From the NCBI RefSeq assembly GCF_037392515.1, contig NC_090288.1, positions 58,327,673-58,391,672 on the forward strand: DNA of 64,000 nt, read 5' to 3'. The notes below the pieces were generated by a model that was not told where the DNA came from, did no database searches, and saw only the letters and a list, made by a program, of their open reading frames with translations. Shown in pieces: positions 24,301 through 33,712 of the stretch (position 1 is the first letter of the stretch; each line of letters starts with the position of its first letter). A program made the position numbers and the translations under genes. The DNA is from Haliotis asinina (taxonomy: Eukaryota; Mollusca; Gastropoda; Lepetellida; Haliotidae).

Positions 24301-27099
24301 AGTTCTCCACAGCGATGACATTTCTTGCTGTTGGTACAAGATTTAGCACCATGACCAAACTTTTGACATGAGTAACACCGAAGCGGGTTCGGTATGTACT
24401 TATCAACATTGATATTGCAGTACCCTCTTTGATGGATGACGGTGGAACAGGAACAGAAAAGTTGAGCAGATACGTGTTTAAGTTTACAATCTGACCATTT
24501 TGCCGACTTGTAAAACGTTTTACACCTGTTACACCCTGGTCTTTTAGTTCAAACGCTATCTCATCTTCAGACATGTCTAGCAGACAACGTTCTCGGTCTC
24601 TGACAATGCCTTTAGAACTGTTGAGAGTTTTGTGTGGAGACACAGCAACAGGTACGGACACGAGATGCTTAACAGCTAAGAGTGTAGATGACTGAAACGC
24701 TGATTTGCATTCAAGTAATATAAGACCAGATCGCATCTTTTTCATTGACACAACGTCACCAGCAATGCCATAAATCGCTTTTGACAGGGCAAACGGATTC
24801 AGTTTCAACGGACCATCATCTGAAGAAGAAATCACTAAATAACGAGACCAATGGTCAGATTTGCCTTTGGAGACTGTGTCATCATCAGAAGATGAACTAT
24901 CCTCTAAAGTACGTTTGAGTTGTTTTGGGGGTATCATGGTAAAGTCATAGAACTTCATCATCCCAGCTCCCCACCCACCACGGAGTATCATAAAGACAAT
25001 GCTATATGCCAGTGGGTTTCCTACTGACAGCACCAAGGATACTGGGATGATATACTCCAGCAGAAGTATCAATTCAAGATCAATAAATCCACCAGATTGA
25101 CCCATGAGCCATCGCCTTCTGGGCATTAGACTCTAGGTAATAACGGTTTGGTTAATGTGGCATCAATATATCAATAGATATTACTGGTCTACAAGCTATA
25201 TGACAAAGGCCCATTTACAAAGATTTGAAAAAGTCAAATTTGAGCAAAAACAATGACAATGCTCAGGGCTTGGCATGACCAGCCGATTGGTTGAACCGGG
25301 CCTATTCAACCTCCCGTCTAGGTGAAGTCAGGGCCAAAGTGGTGTATTAGGCAACAGGAACACAGTTGCAGGGACCTATTGCCCTCAACCACCAGGATCC
25401 CTTCCTCCACCGACACGGGCCGCAACCCACGGCAAACGGGTTGGTGGACCAAATATCCCCCCGGGTCCACAACGGGGGTGTCGGCGAGCTCTTGGCGTTA
25501 CCCAGCACCCACCACAAGGAGGTGGCTCGCCACGGGTGCCAGATTCACTGTAACATGGATGAAGCATTGATATTAGATATTACAAGTTCACTTGTTTCAG
25601 ATGCAAGCACCACAGTGGATGCATGCACACAGACAGAAATTCACATGGATGATATGCTTAGGTACAGTGATGCAGAAATAAAAGAGCCCAGAATTCTGAA
25701 AAGGAATGATTTCATACGGACCATACAAAGTGATGATGACACCTGCAAATTCTATACAGGTACTTATTACAATATTAAATTCAATATGTGCTAGCTTTTT
25801 TGAAGTCTATCTTGTTAGTCCAAAATGGCATTCATAAATTTAACCAACATTTTTTAGACCTTTGGCATGGTAACCAAAAATCAACAGGGTCGTTTGTTGT
25901 TGGTAATTGTTGAAAATGGTAATCAATGCTGTTATAAGTAATCATTCTGAAAATATGTAAGAGAATAAATTATTTATATTTACACAGGTCTGACTACATC
26001 TCTTTTTACCATCATCCTGAATCTGTTGATGCCGAAAGCCAAGAAACTGAACTACTGGCGTGGATCGGACACTGGTGGCTTAACAGTAATTACATTAAAA
26101 TTTCCAATAGCTAAAATATCATCAAGGTAAGGGTGATGATGTTCATCACAGTGAAGGTTATCATAAGAAAGAAGCTCATTAGCTTGAGTGACTTGTTACA
26201 GTAGAGTGAAAAAAGCTGTATATCTAACAATCTAAAATGAATCACTTGGAAACCATTACTTCTGGTGAATGTTATTGAGTTTTAGACACATACTATGAAT
26301 GATGTAACATCTGTTTCAGGAGGACCATGCTCAAACACCTGGGAGGAGAGGACGTCCTCGGGTCTTGACCCTTACAGAGGAGTTACTTCTCACCTTAGCG
26401 AGGCTCAGACGGGGGTTTGACTCTGAAGTTTTAGCTTATCTATTCCAAATTGATAACTCGTCTGTCAGCAGAATTTTCACTACTTGGATTTCTTTTATGT
26501 ACCATGAACTTCAATTCCTAGTATCTTGGCCAACTCGGTATCAAGTAAATTCATGCTTACCTAAGTGCTTTAAATGTTTTCCTAAGACCAGAGTAATTAT
26601 TGACTGCACAGAATTTTTCATTCAAAAACCAAGTCTTGCTTCCTCTCAGAGAGTCACATGGTCCCAATACAAGCACCACAACACTGTAAAATCATTGGTT
26701 GCTATATCCCCCTCTGGTACATTTGTTTTTCTCTCAAATCTGTACACAGGTTCAAAATCAGACAGGAAGATTGTCCAACAATCTGGTTTCCTAGACAAAC
26801 TTGAGTACGGAGATGACATCATGGCTGACAGAGGGTTTTTAATACGTGATTTACTTACTAAAAGAATGTGCACTCTTAACATACCACCATTTTCTATGGG
26901 TAAGCAGTTGAAATCAAAAGCAGTAGCTAAGACAAGGAGAATTGCCAGTTCACGCATTCATGTTGAACGTGCCATAGGAAGGCTTAAAAAGTTTCAGATC
27001 TTTCAAAGAGTTATTCCACTCAGACTTAAGAGTATTTTGGATCAAATGCAATTTGTATGTGCAGCACTGTGCAACCTCGACAAGAAACTTGTGAAATAA
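18389..27099 (+). CDS. THAP-domain DDE transposase, exons split by a LINE
   Basis: Exons recognised: 18389-18617 (THAP zinc finger, C-x3-C at CHGLC, FFIPFPKP, KKWISLCGR, C-x2-H at CSLHF), 18729-18814, 19105-19231, about 25541-25759, 25988-26085 and 26320-27099. Phases join except between 19231 and the exon near 25541, where the true junction is unresolved. The last exon holds a DDE_Tnp_4-like (Harbinger-related) core: VIIDCTEFFIQKP, then GDDIMADRGFLI, then RIASSRIHVERAIGRLK, giving D, D and E. The segment RGRPRVLTLTEELLLTL with DNSSVSRIFTTWISF resembles an HTH. Known role: binds the element ends and cuts and joins DNA. A full-length I-type LINE lies in the unresolved interval, so this copy is probably not expressed normally. 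The catalytic exon itself is open over 260 codons. Confidence 0.85.
19381..19447 (+). ncRNA. hammerhead ribozyme, complete consensus core
   Basis: Stem III strands CACG (19381-19384) and CGTG (19444-19447) pair fully. The cleavage dinucleotide is TC at 19385-19386, giving cleavage after C19386. Stem I pairs TGCAG (19387-19391) with CTGCA (19415-19419); an upper part pairs TTTTCC with GGAAAG, leaving a CCAAG bulge. The core CTGATGA is at 19420-19426. Stem II pairs GTCC with GGAC around a TGGCG loop, and GAAA is at 19440-19443. All invariant core bases, including the G-C pair at the base of stem II, are present. The outer stem is III, so this is the type III permutation. It lies inside the DNA transposon, 31 bp before the LINE target duplication. 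Activity is inferred from the match, not shown. Confidence 0.85.
20053..23736 (-). CDS. LINE ORF2: endonuclease, reverse transcriptase, RNase H
   Basis: An uninterrupted 1227-residue frame. Apurinic-type endonuclease in about residues 1-225 (WNCRGLRTN, QETYL, MGDLNGHNPLWGS, GSDHFPTL). Reverse transcriptase in about 480-750 (IPKPGKDHSDASNYRPISL, FFDLEKAYDTTW, QGVPQGSILS, and FVDD in place of the usual YADD). RNase H in about 960-1085 (SLFTDGSKDGG, FTAEAHAILTAL, YSDSLSCLQAI, WLPSHVGISGNTMADHAAK). Near the C-terminus lies a Cys/His cluster, CIPCDERITVKHILLDC. The start overlaps the ORF1 stop as ATGA (23733-23736), which suggests reinitiation coupling. The frame looks whole, so the copy is young. 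Confidence 0.95.
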   Translation of the reverse strand: MNNTLIQWNCRGLRTNLNEIQLLVQDVQPSVFCLQETYLKQTDKFDLRQYSSHHSFSPPGDKATGGSSILVRQGIIHSPVDLTTNLQAVAVRISLHIAFTLCSLYIPPSSNLQKSDLQALYDQLPHPCILMGDLNGHNPLWGSNVINTKGKIIEDFISDNSLCIFNDGTHTYLHPATGSYSALDVTLTDADLLNEFSWSVHDDLCGSDHFPTLLSVNNPSDVPPSSRWNFSKANWSKFTSLCTEKLKHETFQNIADPIQLFSDTLHTIATETIPKSSVHPHIRKPWFDGDCKQVRKNRKKAEKYFRKHPTVHNLNNVKVTRAKARRTFKQNKRKSWRAYVSKINSRTPISKVWNMVQRIKGKGSKTSVKHLKDGDHILEDASDIANKLGETLATHSSSSNYLPEFQRYQKLEEKKIINFTSDNGEDYNEVFSLHELQTALVQAHDTATGADNIHYQLLKHLPDSCLEVLLDIFDEIWTSGTFPPSWRNAIVVPIPKPGKDHSDASNYRPISLTSCVCKTMERMVNNRLVWYLETNDLISNIQCGFRKNRSTIDHLVRLESFIKNSIVNNQHAVSIFFDLEKAYDTTWKHGILKDLHEFGLRGRLPHFISQFLTGRQFQVRVGSTLSDHYQQDQGVPQGSILSVTLFSIKINSLSKVLTDSINGSLFVDDFNISCRGKNMRTIERQLQICLNKIHKWCLENGFKFSQSKTNCIHFCRKYKPHKDPDLFLNGVPIKVVKEAKFLGLIFDSHLTFLPHIKYLKTKCLKALDLLKVVSNTKWGGDQTTLLHLYRSLIRSKLDYGSIVYGGACKSNLKILDSIHHQGLRLCLGSFRTSPVDSLYVEADEPSLGHRRIKLSLQYLTKLYSNKSNPAYNCVFNPPYGDLYNKMSSLVPPLGLRVKPFLSAAGIELDNIAPSRLFSSPPWQLVRPQVDLTLSKYKKSETNDLQYKQEYNQLKSKYSTYKSLFTDGSKDGGAVACATVIGSRTISSRLPNSSSIFTAEAHAILTALNYIKKHSKYKQYIIYSDSLSCLQAIKNVSSQHPLLADIVELYNELATGQYDIVFCWLPSHVGISGNTMADHAAKVALNKSVTPLLIPYSDYKAVIRSYIRDLMQKKWDTQVGINKLHGIKPYIGYTHLGCQSRFEEVVIRRCRIGHTRYTHEHLLKGEDPPFCIPCDERITVKHILLDCVDFAITRDKYFNEKTVKDLFYNVNHHLILEFLKEIELLHKF
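23733..24961 (-). pseudogene. LINE ORF1, nucleic-acid-binding protein, one frameshift
   Basis: The likely start is one of the ATGs at 24961, 24958 or 24937 (MIPPKQLKRTLEDSSSSDDD). An acidic Ser-rich N-terminus is followed by a folded region and then three zinc knuckles: CYSCQKFGHGAKSC, CHRCGELAHDTLDC and CVNCSGDHAASSKSC. The frame changes once near 24426, between the SSIKEG segment and the knuckles, so the product is interrupted in this copy. Downstream the frame is open through KLKHERNITFAEAKRLVAQD to the stop at 23733. The knuckles are typical of I-group ORF1 proteins that bind the LINE RNA. Confidence 0.85.
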
Positions 27100-27175
27100 T
27101 GTTAGGAAGCATTAAAAGAAACAAATCCCTTTAAGCAGATTATGTTTATGTAAACTGAATCCTATTATGTCAAAT

Positions 27176-29577
27176 TTATGTAAGCTGTGTGAACAGATAC
27201 TGTAAGACTTCTTTCTTATGAAACAGGTACAGCTTCTTAATCATCTGGCTAAAAAATGTTTCATCAAATTCAGTTTTGACCACAACAATGCCTTGATTAG
27301 TCATAATCACCAATTCACCATACTTAAAACCATAAAGACCAAGTTGGCCCTGAGTCTGATGATAATATGGGCAGTCACTGGTCATCACCCAATCTTCACT
27401 GTTATCAACCTGCTTACAATATTTCATCTTAGCAACCTCTTTAGGATGTTTATTCCTCAGTGAGTATGGACACTTTATTTCCAATACTCTGTCAGCATGG
27501 CATTTACATGTAACAACACCATCAACACTGCATCCTAAAGCAGGATATGATGGGTTTATGAACAGGCCATGTTCACGAACCTTTAGAGACTTGTGGCAAG
27601 AGCGTACAAGTCGAGTGTACATGTGTCGAGCAACTGGCTCCTTCTTTCTACCCCACATAAGTGGTTCACAATTATCTTTAGCTTCACTTCTGTCCTCACA
27701 CATGATATATTTCAGGAATGACATAGAGGGTTGCTTTTCTTTCTCAACATATGAGCATGCTTGTTTGAAGTTGGAAGCAGTTAACCTTCCAGCTCTTTGT
27801 TCATACCATGTGTCATTATAAGACTGGCCTAGAGTGCACATTGCAATGTCCTTGCAATCCTGTTCAGTGTAAGTGAGTTTACTGTAAAAGTCATCACAGA
27901 TAGTTTCAAGTTCACCCAAGGACTCACAGTTAACAAATTTATCCTTGTGATCTGATACATAACACTGTGCTTTTGATTGTATGGATAAATCTGTGATTGA
28001 TTTCTGATCACTTGTCTTCATCGATATCAGATCTTCTGGATAGAGAAGTATGTCTAGAGCCTGAACATCTGGAGATAACTGAAACAGAGGAAATCAATCA
28101 AACCATAAGTTGATCACTGTGACTATGAGACTGCTAGTCAGTGTATAAAATGTACTAAAAATGCAGCCACCCCAAATTTGCACCATGTAACAGGGTGCCT
28201 ATTCCATACACTGTTGTAGTGCAAGTGACACCTAAATGTAACTTTAATCAATAAATTTTTGTCTGTAATATTTTGTGTCATGTCATGTTATGTAGTATAT
28301 CTTAATAAGATACTAAAAAGAATACAGTAATTTTGTTTAATGAACACACCTTGCTTAGCTGTAGACCAAAGTCTCGCTTCTGTTTCTGTGTATATGAGGT
28401 ACGGTCTTCAGGCGCCCGTGGATCATATGAGTCAACATCTGGAGACACATTGTTGATAACAAGTGTTGTGCCATATCTTGCCTTGAGGACAGTCAGATTC
28501 TTGACAGGGACAGCTGCATCATGTAAACGAGGTCGCTTCATCCACTGATTACCTCCATCAGTGCAAGATGCTGGCTCAACATTCTCTATAGCATATAGCG
28601 CTGCTCCAATGTGACGGCATGCTCCATCAGATCTATAAAAATATATATTAATTTGTTTAATCAAAAATACAATATATTAACACATAACACTCATTTTTAT
28701 TTAAGTTTTATCCTCTCTTACCTGTTGATAATTTCAACAATTTGTGAATAGATTTTGCTCAAAAGATTTCAGTCAATGTATTCATTTGCCTTTATTCAGA
28801 TATAGGCCTAAATCCATTCTCATCTTTACTAAATGTAATATTCAAATACTTACCCTCCAATGCAATGACAATAGGCCATTTTCACGTATCCCTCAACCTT
28901 GTCCATAACAATAAAAAGCTGGTAGCATCTTTGATTAAGGTATGTCTTATCCCTCTGGGTAGGTTTAACCTTAGCCCTGAAGAGACAAACCTGGCTGTCA
29001 TCGGAAAGGTTGTTTATCTCCAACATTTCCACATGGCCATCATAGAATAGTCTGAAAGTAAAATGTAAATTGATTGATCACTCTGTCACATTTCCCCAAA
29101 AACTTTCTATAAAAAAAAAATCGTTATTACAATGGATGGTATATTAAAAAATATTTACATGTTTTAAGTAAATGTAATGTCGTTTACAAAATCCAAAAGA
29201 ATTCATTACAGGAGAAATATTTTTAGCAATAATTCGTACCTGTAGTCCTCAAATGACTTATAGCTCTTCAGTTTCTTCCCATCGTAGTCAGATCTCGAGC
29301 AGAGAAGATAATTGAAAATATCAATAAGTCCAAAAGATGGCATGTTGGAAAAATCTTGACTGTAGCCGTCTGCTGTAAATGGGTCTGTCACCGAAGATGG
29401 AACTCCACGGTTACGAAGCTTTTCGGTGAAATCGTCGTGCGTGTGCAATAAGTCGGGATCTTCAGTTACATTTAAGCATTTTGCAGCATTAGCTAACTGT
29501 AATAATCCTTCTCTATTGTAGCCAGTGACTGAAATTCCCCTTTCGCGTAGATATTTCTGTAATTGAGCAACTGTCAA
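27176..29577 (-). CDS. SAP-SWIM-YqaJ nuclease of the DNA transposon
   Basis: Four minus-strand exons with joining phases: about 29240-29577, 28854-29051, 28350-28632 and 27176-28078, giving about 570 residues. The first holds a SAP-like DNA-binding motif (TVAQLQKYLRERGISVTGY); no ATG was found at its start, so a short upstream exon or another start is likely. A SWIM zinc finger spans the second junction (CHCIGG then SDGACRH, CxC...CxH). The last exon is a YqaJ/lambda-exonuclease fold of the PD-(D/E)xK type: YEQRAGRLTASNF, GCSVDGVV, VLEIKCPYS and YYHQTQGQLGLYG. Known relatives are 5'-3' exonucleases of viral recombination; the role in transposition is unproven. The frame looks whole. The gene converges on the transposase, ending 76 bp from its stop. 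Confidence 0.88.
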
Positions 29578-29820
29578 ACAAGTAAACGATCGGCTGTCAT
29601 CTATGTTTGTTTACCTTGGATACCGTAGATGTCCGGTCAAAAGGGAGGTAACTCTAGTTCGATCATTTTGGCAGAAGGTCTATTGCGCAGATCGATGCTC
29701 ATGTTGATGATCACTACTGTGTGGTCCAGACACGATTATTTACAGACTACTGCCATATAGCTAGAATATTGCTAAGTGCGGCGTAAAACTAAACTCACTC
29801 ACTCACTACAAGAGATAATG

Positions 29821-30800
29821 AAACAATATCTATTTCCAGCGACATTTCACCTGTGATGTTATTGTATAGCCATTGTTTTGTAATGTATTAATACTAGCAA
29901 CTCTTTATATACTCACACTGTTCTTTTTTTTAATTGTAAGGTGCCACTAGTACTAGTAAGGCAGGGCATGTAATTTTCTAAATCAATAACAATTTCTAAT
30001 CTCAAATTTTCAAATGCCACTATAACCAAGATGGAGAACTACAGGATCTGATGAAAATGTATCGAGATCATTGTTCCCCAAATAAGTATTTTAAACCAAA
30101 TATTTCGTGAATACAAAATGCAAACGATTTTGATTGGCTGTTTCCTTTGACATGTTTGATGACAATGACAAAATGTGGATACACGAATGGTGGTGTATAT
30201 ACTGCCTAGTGCCTGTACTACTGTTACGGTTTCAGCAACACCAATTACTGAAATATTTGGAAAAAGTTCTTTTCATTCCCCCATATTCTTTCTCCCACAG
30301 ATTATGAGAGGTAACACTAAACATGCTAAATGGTTCAACCACATTTATTGTACTTCATTTGGGGGCTTTTAGTTATTTTTGTCAGTCCTCGAGTAATTGT
30401 TGTGTTTTGAGAATAATTCTAGAGCACAGGGGAATGGGAGATCATAATAAATTAGATTTAAATGGCCTCTGAAAATAAAGCGTGTACCAAATATACTACT
30501 GGATAAAGTTACGTTTATCTTTCTTCACGAGGTATTTTAAAACAGAATGGGCATTTGCACTGTGTCAAACACAATTTGATATTATTCTGCATGCACTGTA
30601 GAACTTTGAATCAACTAAATCGTTCGATGTTACAAATTTACACATATAAAGACAAATGCGACACCCTATCCATCGATAAAAAATGAAAATACAATTATAA
30701 ATCACCAACGATATTACTCCAGTGTCAGTCTCTACAACGAACAAGAATGTACCAAGATTAGTACTTTCTACATAAAACAAGAAAAATACACGCAACTATT
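29821..30800. other. intergenic, nothing recognised
   Basis: AT-rich sequence with only short ORFs. No repeat landmarks or domain-like translations were seen. Confidence 0.5.
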
Positions 30801-30813
30801 TCCTGGTTACCTG

Positions 30814-30905
30814 ACTCTGAATGAACGATGCACTGGCTATGTTTACAAATGACGTGCCGTCATAGTGGTGTCGCAGCCACTTCCGCATAAACTCTTCTAC
30901 TCGGG
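30814..30905 (-). promoter_or_regulatory. candidate 5' exon or promoter edge on the minus strand
   Basis: The minus strand reads an open stretch, FMRKWLRHHYDGTSF..., that ends at a good donor, CAG|GTAACC (exon end near 30814). It includes GCGGAAGTGG, an ETS-site-like motif common in housekeeping promoters. It could be a first exon of KLHL12, whose first detected exon starts with an acceptor at 17127, but the distance is 13.7 kb and no transcript evidence is available. Confidence 0.25.
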
Positions 30906-30959
30906 GAGGTGGAAATGTAGAGTGCCGACAGCGAAAACAATGTCGTGAATGACATCGAA

Positions 30960-31554
30960 TGCATTAGGTATTTGTTTCTTGCATGGTTACAGTTAAAGGA
31001 TTACATTGATCATGATTAGACGATTGTGAGCTTAAGACTGGCATTTAATATCATTTCAAAAAAAATATTTTGAATGATAATGAATAATCTTCATGCACTT
31101 TCGAACGAGATAGATTTGATGCAAGGCACATTCGCGAAGGCAATTAAGCCTAGGTATCACGTCCAAATGAGACGCTGCAAACAAACATGTTTAAAAAAAG
31201 AAATAAAACAGAAGTAAGTTTCATTTCTAATCTGTTACTCTTGTGTCCCAAATCACACCTTTCAAAACACTAAATATAACCATCGAGCCTATATAGAGAG
31301 TTATAGAGTATCCCTGATATAACGAAAAGACCAGAAAACTTCGATCCAAAGTTCTAAAAGCATATACAGTAGAGCTTACAGTTACACATATACGTCCAGA
31401 GTACGGTATACACATATATAAATTTATGGGTGTCACCTGCTATATTTGAGGAACACCACAGACGGGGCTTGCGTTGCTGAAAATAATACGTCTGTGGTCC
31501 AACACTAGTTCACTGCATGAGCCTTAGCCTACATCTACTTGTTTCAGTTGCATA
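30960..31554. other. intergenic, nothing recognised
   Basis: No convincing ORF, repeat landmark or structured element seen. Confidence 0.5.
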
Positions 31555-32280
31555 TTTAGAAGTTGGAAGTCTGATAATGCAAGCAGATATGAGAATGAAG
31601 ACTTTTATGGATATCAGCTTCTTTATTATGAGAGTTAATGCTTACTCCTTCATCAGGTGAATGAGAATGGGGTACAGAGCTATATTAATTTATATGTACA
31701 GGTAAACAACAACAAGTAACAAGTGGAATGAATTAACAAAAGCTGGAAGCCAGTTTAAACAAGCACTGATAGGAAGCCGACAGTTATGATAACAATGATG
31801 GAAGCCAATGGTAAGATTATGTTGACATAATACACATAAGGGTACATGTACATGATTGGGGATTAAAAATGGAAGCCAATGGTGTTGACATACACATTCA
31901 ATTCGATGGGAGGACACTGGGATACTATCTACCAACAACAAAAACTGGCGCCAAAGGAAACTACAAGAGGCCATCGGGATCCGGAGACAGAAACCAGCAA
32001 TCAACCGTGACCAAGGAGCGTACCTACCAAGTCCCTGGGACTTGTTGATAAATTGATCCCATCTATCTGTGTACATTCCATCAATGGAATTCATTAGCGT
32101 TTACACAATATATAGCGAATCTACCCGTGTACATCCTTATCATCTTGCCTATCATGTACGTCATCCTTAACCTTCATCCAATCATGTGTATGTCATCACC
32201 ACTGGCTTCCATCATTGAACCCTAATCATGTACATCGTCCTTACTCCTATCTGTGTTATGTAAACATAATCTTGCTGGAA
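31555..32280 (+). mobile_element. Penelope-like element remnant
   Basis: At about 31945-32060 the plus strand reads WRQRKLQEAIGIRRQKPAIN then RDQGAYLPSPWDLLIN and a stop. This matches the conserved tail of the GIY-YIG endonuclease of Penelope-like elements as I know it. A block at 31600-31665, which on the minus strand reads CTGATGAAGGAGTAAGCATT, recurs in such elements. Only the 3' end of the coding region is present. The family assignment is moderate. Confidence 0.5.
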
Positions 32281-32320
32281 CACGTTTCAGAGTATGACCT
32301 TGCCTACACCTCCATCAGAT

Positions 32321-32332
32321 AATGATGATGAT

Positions 32333-32361
<29 letters not shown>
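32321..32361. repeat. (GAT)n microsatellite
   Basis: A nearly perfect run of GAT triplets, about 13 units. Confidence 0.9.
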
Positions 32362-32363
<2 letters not shown>

Positions 32364-33061
32364 GGAGATTTAACGTGCGCTTTTCTGCATAGTGCGTATC
32401 ATGCAGGCGGGGCCGCTAGGTAATTTAGTTTTAATCGGAAGAGGGTTGATTTGACCGAAATATTTGGCAACGTGAAGGGTCTGTTAGCCTGTTACTAGTG
32501 TTGGGGTTGCATGATTAAATTTGTATGAATTTTGAAATTTGCTGGAGGTGGTAGGGAATGAACTGTGGGACGGTTTGGTTGGTATTTCTGGCATATACAA
32601 GCGACCTAAACGGTCATTTTTTTATTACAAATGTACATCCACGACCTCGAAGGTTTGCGAGGGTTTGAAGGTTACTTAGTGGACTAAGCGGTGTTTGTGG
32701 AGTGTTGGATGTGTGTTAGTATCCAGTGAAGTCTAGAGCACCCGAGTGTTGCTGGTAATATAAGGCATGGTTGTCATGTTGCAGTGTGTACATTTGTATG
32801 TCTGGTGTTTATTGATTCCACATGCATGGGAATTGAATTCTATGTGGCCTGTTTGTAATTTGGTCATCTCCCTGCGGAGATGGAAGCTAGGAAACTGGCA
32901 GTTATAGCTCTACGCTCGTATATATACTGGACAAAAAGAGTTAAGGACATTGGTATTTTTTAAAGACTGATATTTTGTCAATATGTCAATGAATAAATAC
33001 ATGTTGTGCCAACGTTTCACAATTTCTAATTTGCCCCGTGTTACACACGGTTTCCTCCCCA
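32362..33061. other. intergenic, nothing coding
   Basis: No gene seen. ATACTGGACAAAAAGAGTTA near 32924 resembles the terminal sequence of Tc1-like MITEs, but no matching partner end was found. Confidence 0.4.
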
Positions 33062-33440
33062 ACCTATACTGTTAGAAAAAGTAGGGGAACTGTACTTTCA
33101 ATGTACGATTGTCGAAATGTGGAGATATGTCGGATTGAATCAATGTTGATACAATAATAATGGATGTTTTGAGAATGCATCACCACATAGATTTCATTCA
33201 AAGCAAAGCTGTTCGTTCAGTTATCCCCCTTGTTAGATGACTGGAGTATGACATGAACATTTCAGGTTTACAATTTTCAGCCAGTAGTCTGTGAACTGAC
33301 CCAGAAAATCCATGACCAATTACAGATGCAAGAAAATTCTCGAAAAAATGATCAACAGTGATATGCCACGTGAAGATCACCAGTCACCTCTGCTGGACTG
33401 CATGCAGGTTAAAACCGTTGGCGTATGTATGCGCCAACGC
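33062..33440 (+). repeat. MITE copy A
   Basis: It begins TATACTGTTAGAAAAAGTAG and matches, in inverted orientation, the element at 59566-60075 over at least 350 bp. Shared blocks include CAATGTACGATTGTCG, GTATGACATGAACAT and CAGATGCAAGAAAATT. Its right end was not fixed. No coding sequence. Confidence 0.7.
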
Positions 33441-33712
33441 CTAATTCTACAATGTACTAGGGGACACAATGGTGACCCCTAACCTGTCATCATCTTGATA
33501 TATTGGTCACTACAGGGCATGTCGCTTATACAGTGACTGGAGGGCAGATTCTGTTCCGTTGGTTGGAACACTTTATCAAACGACATGCAGCTGACGTACT
33601 TCATGGACAGAAGCGCATTGCCTTCAATCACAGACTCTTGCCATACATAGGAAAACGAGGTGAAAAATAATAGCATTCCGCCCTTCTAAGATGAAAAGTC
33701 ATATTCGGTTAT

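Larger units (their letters stand above)
19491..25539 (-). mobile_element. full-length I-group (Nimb-like) LINE
   Basis: A 6049-bp minus-strand element with a 13-bp target duplication, CAGATTCATTGTA at 19478-19490 and CAGATTCACTGTA at 25540-25552 (one mismatch). Layout on its own strand: GC-rich 5' UTR (about 25260-25539), ORF1 with CCHC knuckles, ORF2 with endonuclease, reverse transcriptase and RNase H, a 3' UTR (19491-20052) and a short (CACT)n tail. The RNase H places it in the I group; Nimb is my best guess at clade. The insertion point lies where the transposase exon of the host transposon appears to begin. Confidence 0.95.
18309..29681. mobile_element. ISL2EU-like DNA transposon (THAP-DDE plus YqaJ), interrupted by a LINE
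   Basis: The element begins AGTCGTTCTGCC (18309-18320) and ends with its inverted partner, read back as AGACCTTCTGCC (29670-29681), 10 of 12 matching. An AT duplication flanks it (18307-18308, 29682-29683). Without the nested LINE it is about 5.3 kb. It carries two multi-exon genes that converge: a THAP-domain DDE transposase on plus and a SAP-SWIM-YqaJ nuclease on minus, with stops only 76 bp apart. This gene pair is what I know from ISL2EU transposons of marine invertebrates. The superfamily name is from recall; borders and gene content are seen directly. Confidence 0.88.
18173..29820 (+). repeat. SINE-A copy split in two by a DNA transposon
   Basis: The left half (18185-18308) begins with ACCCGTGAAGGTCCC and ends GGTTACCAAT. 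The right half (29682-29808) starts ATTGCGCAGATCGATGC and runs to a (CACT)n tail. Joining them at the shared AT restores the order seen in the intact copy at 33724-33980. The outer edges carry a 12-bp target duplication, CAAGAGTTAATG at 18173-18184 and CAAGAGATAATG at 29809-29820 (one mismatch). This shows that both halves are one insertion. Confidence 0.95.

Noticed and set aside
25366-25558. Coding N-terminal extension upstream of the exon near 25541
   Set aside because: This GC-rich stretch is the LINE 5' UTR on the other strand, bounded by the LINE target duplication at 25540-25552.
31640-31665. Second hammerhead suggested by CTGATGAAGG on the minus strand
   Set aside because: No stem II, GAAA or stem III follows the CTGATGA.
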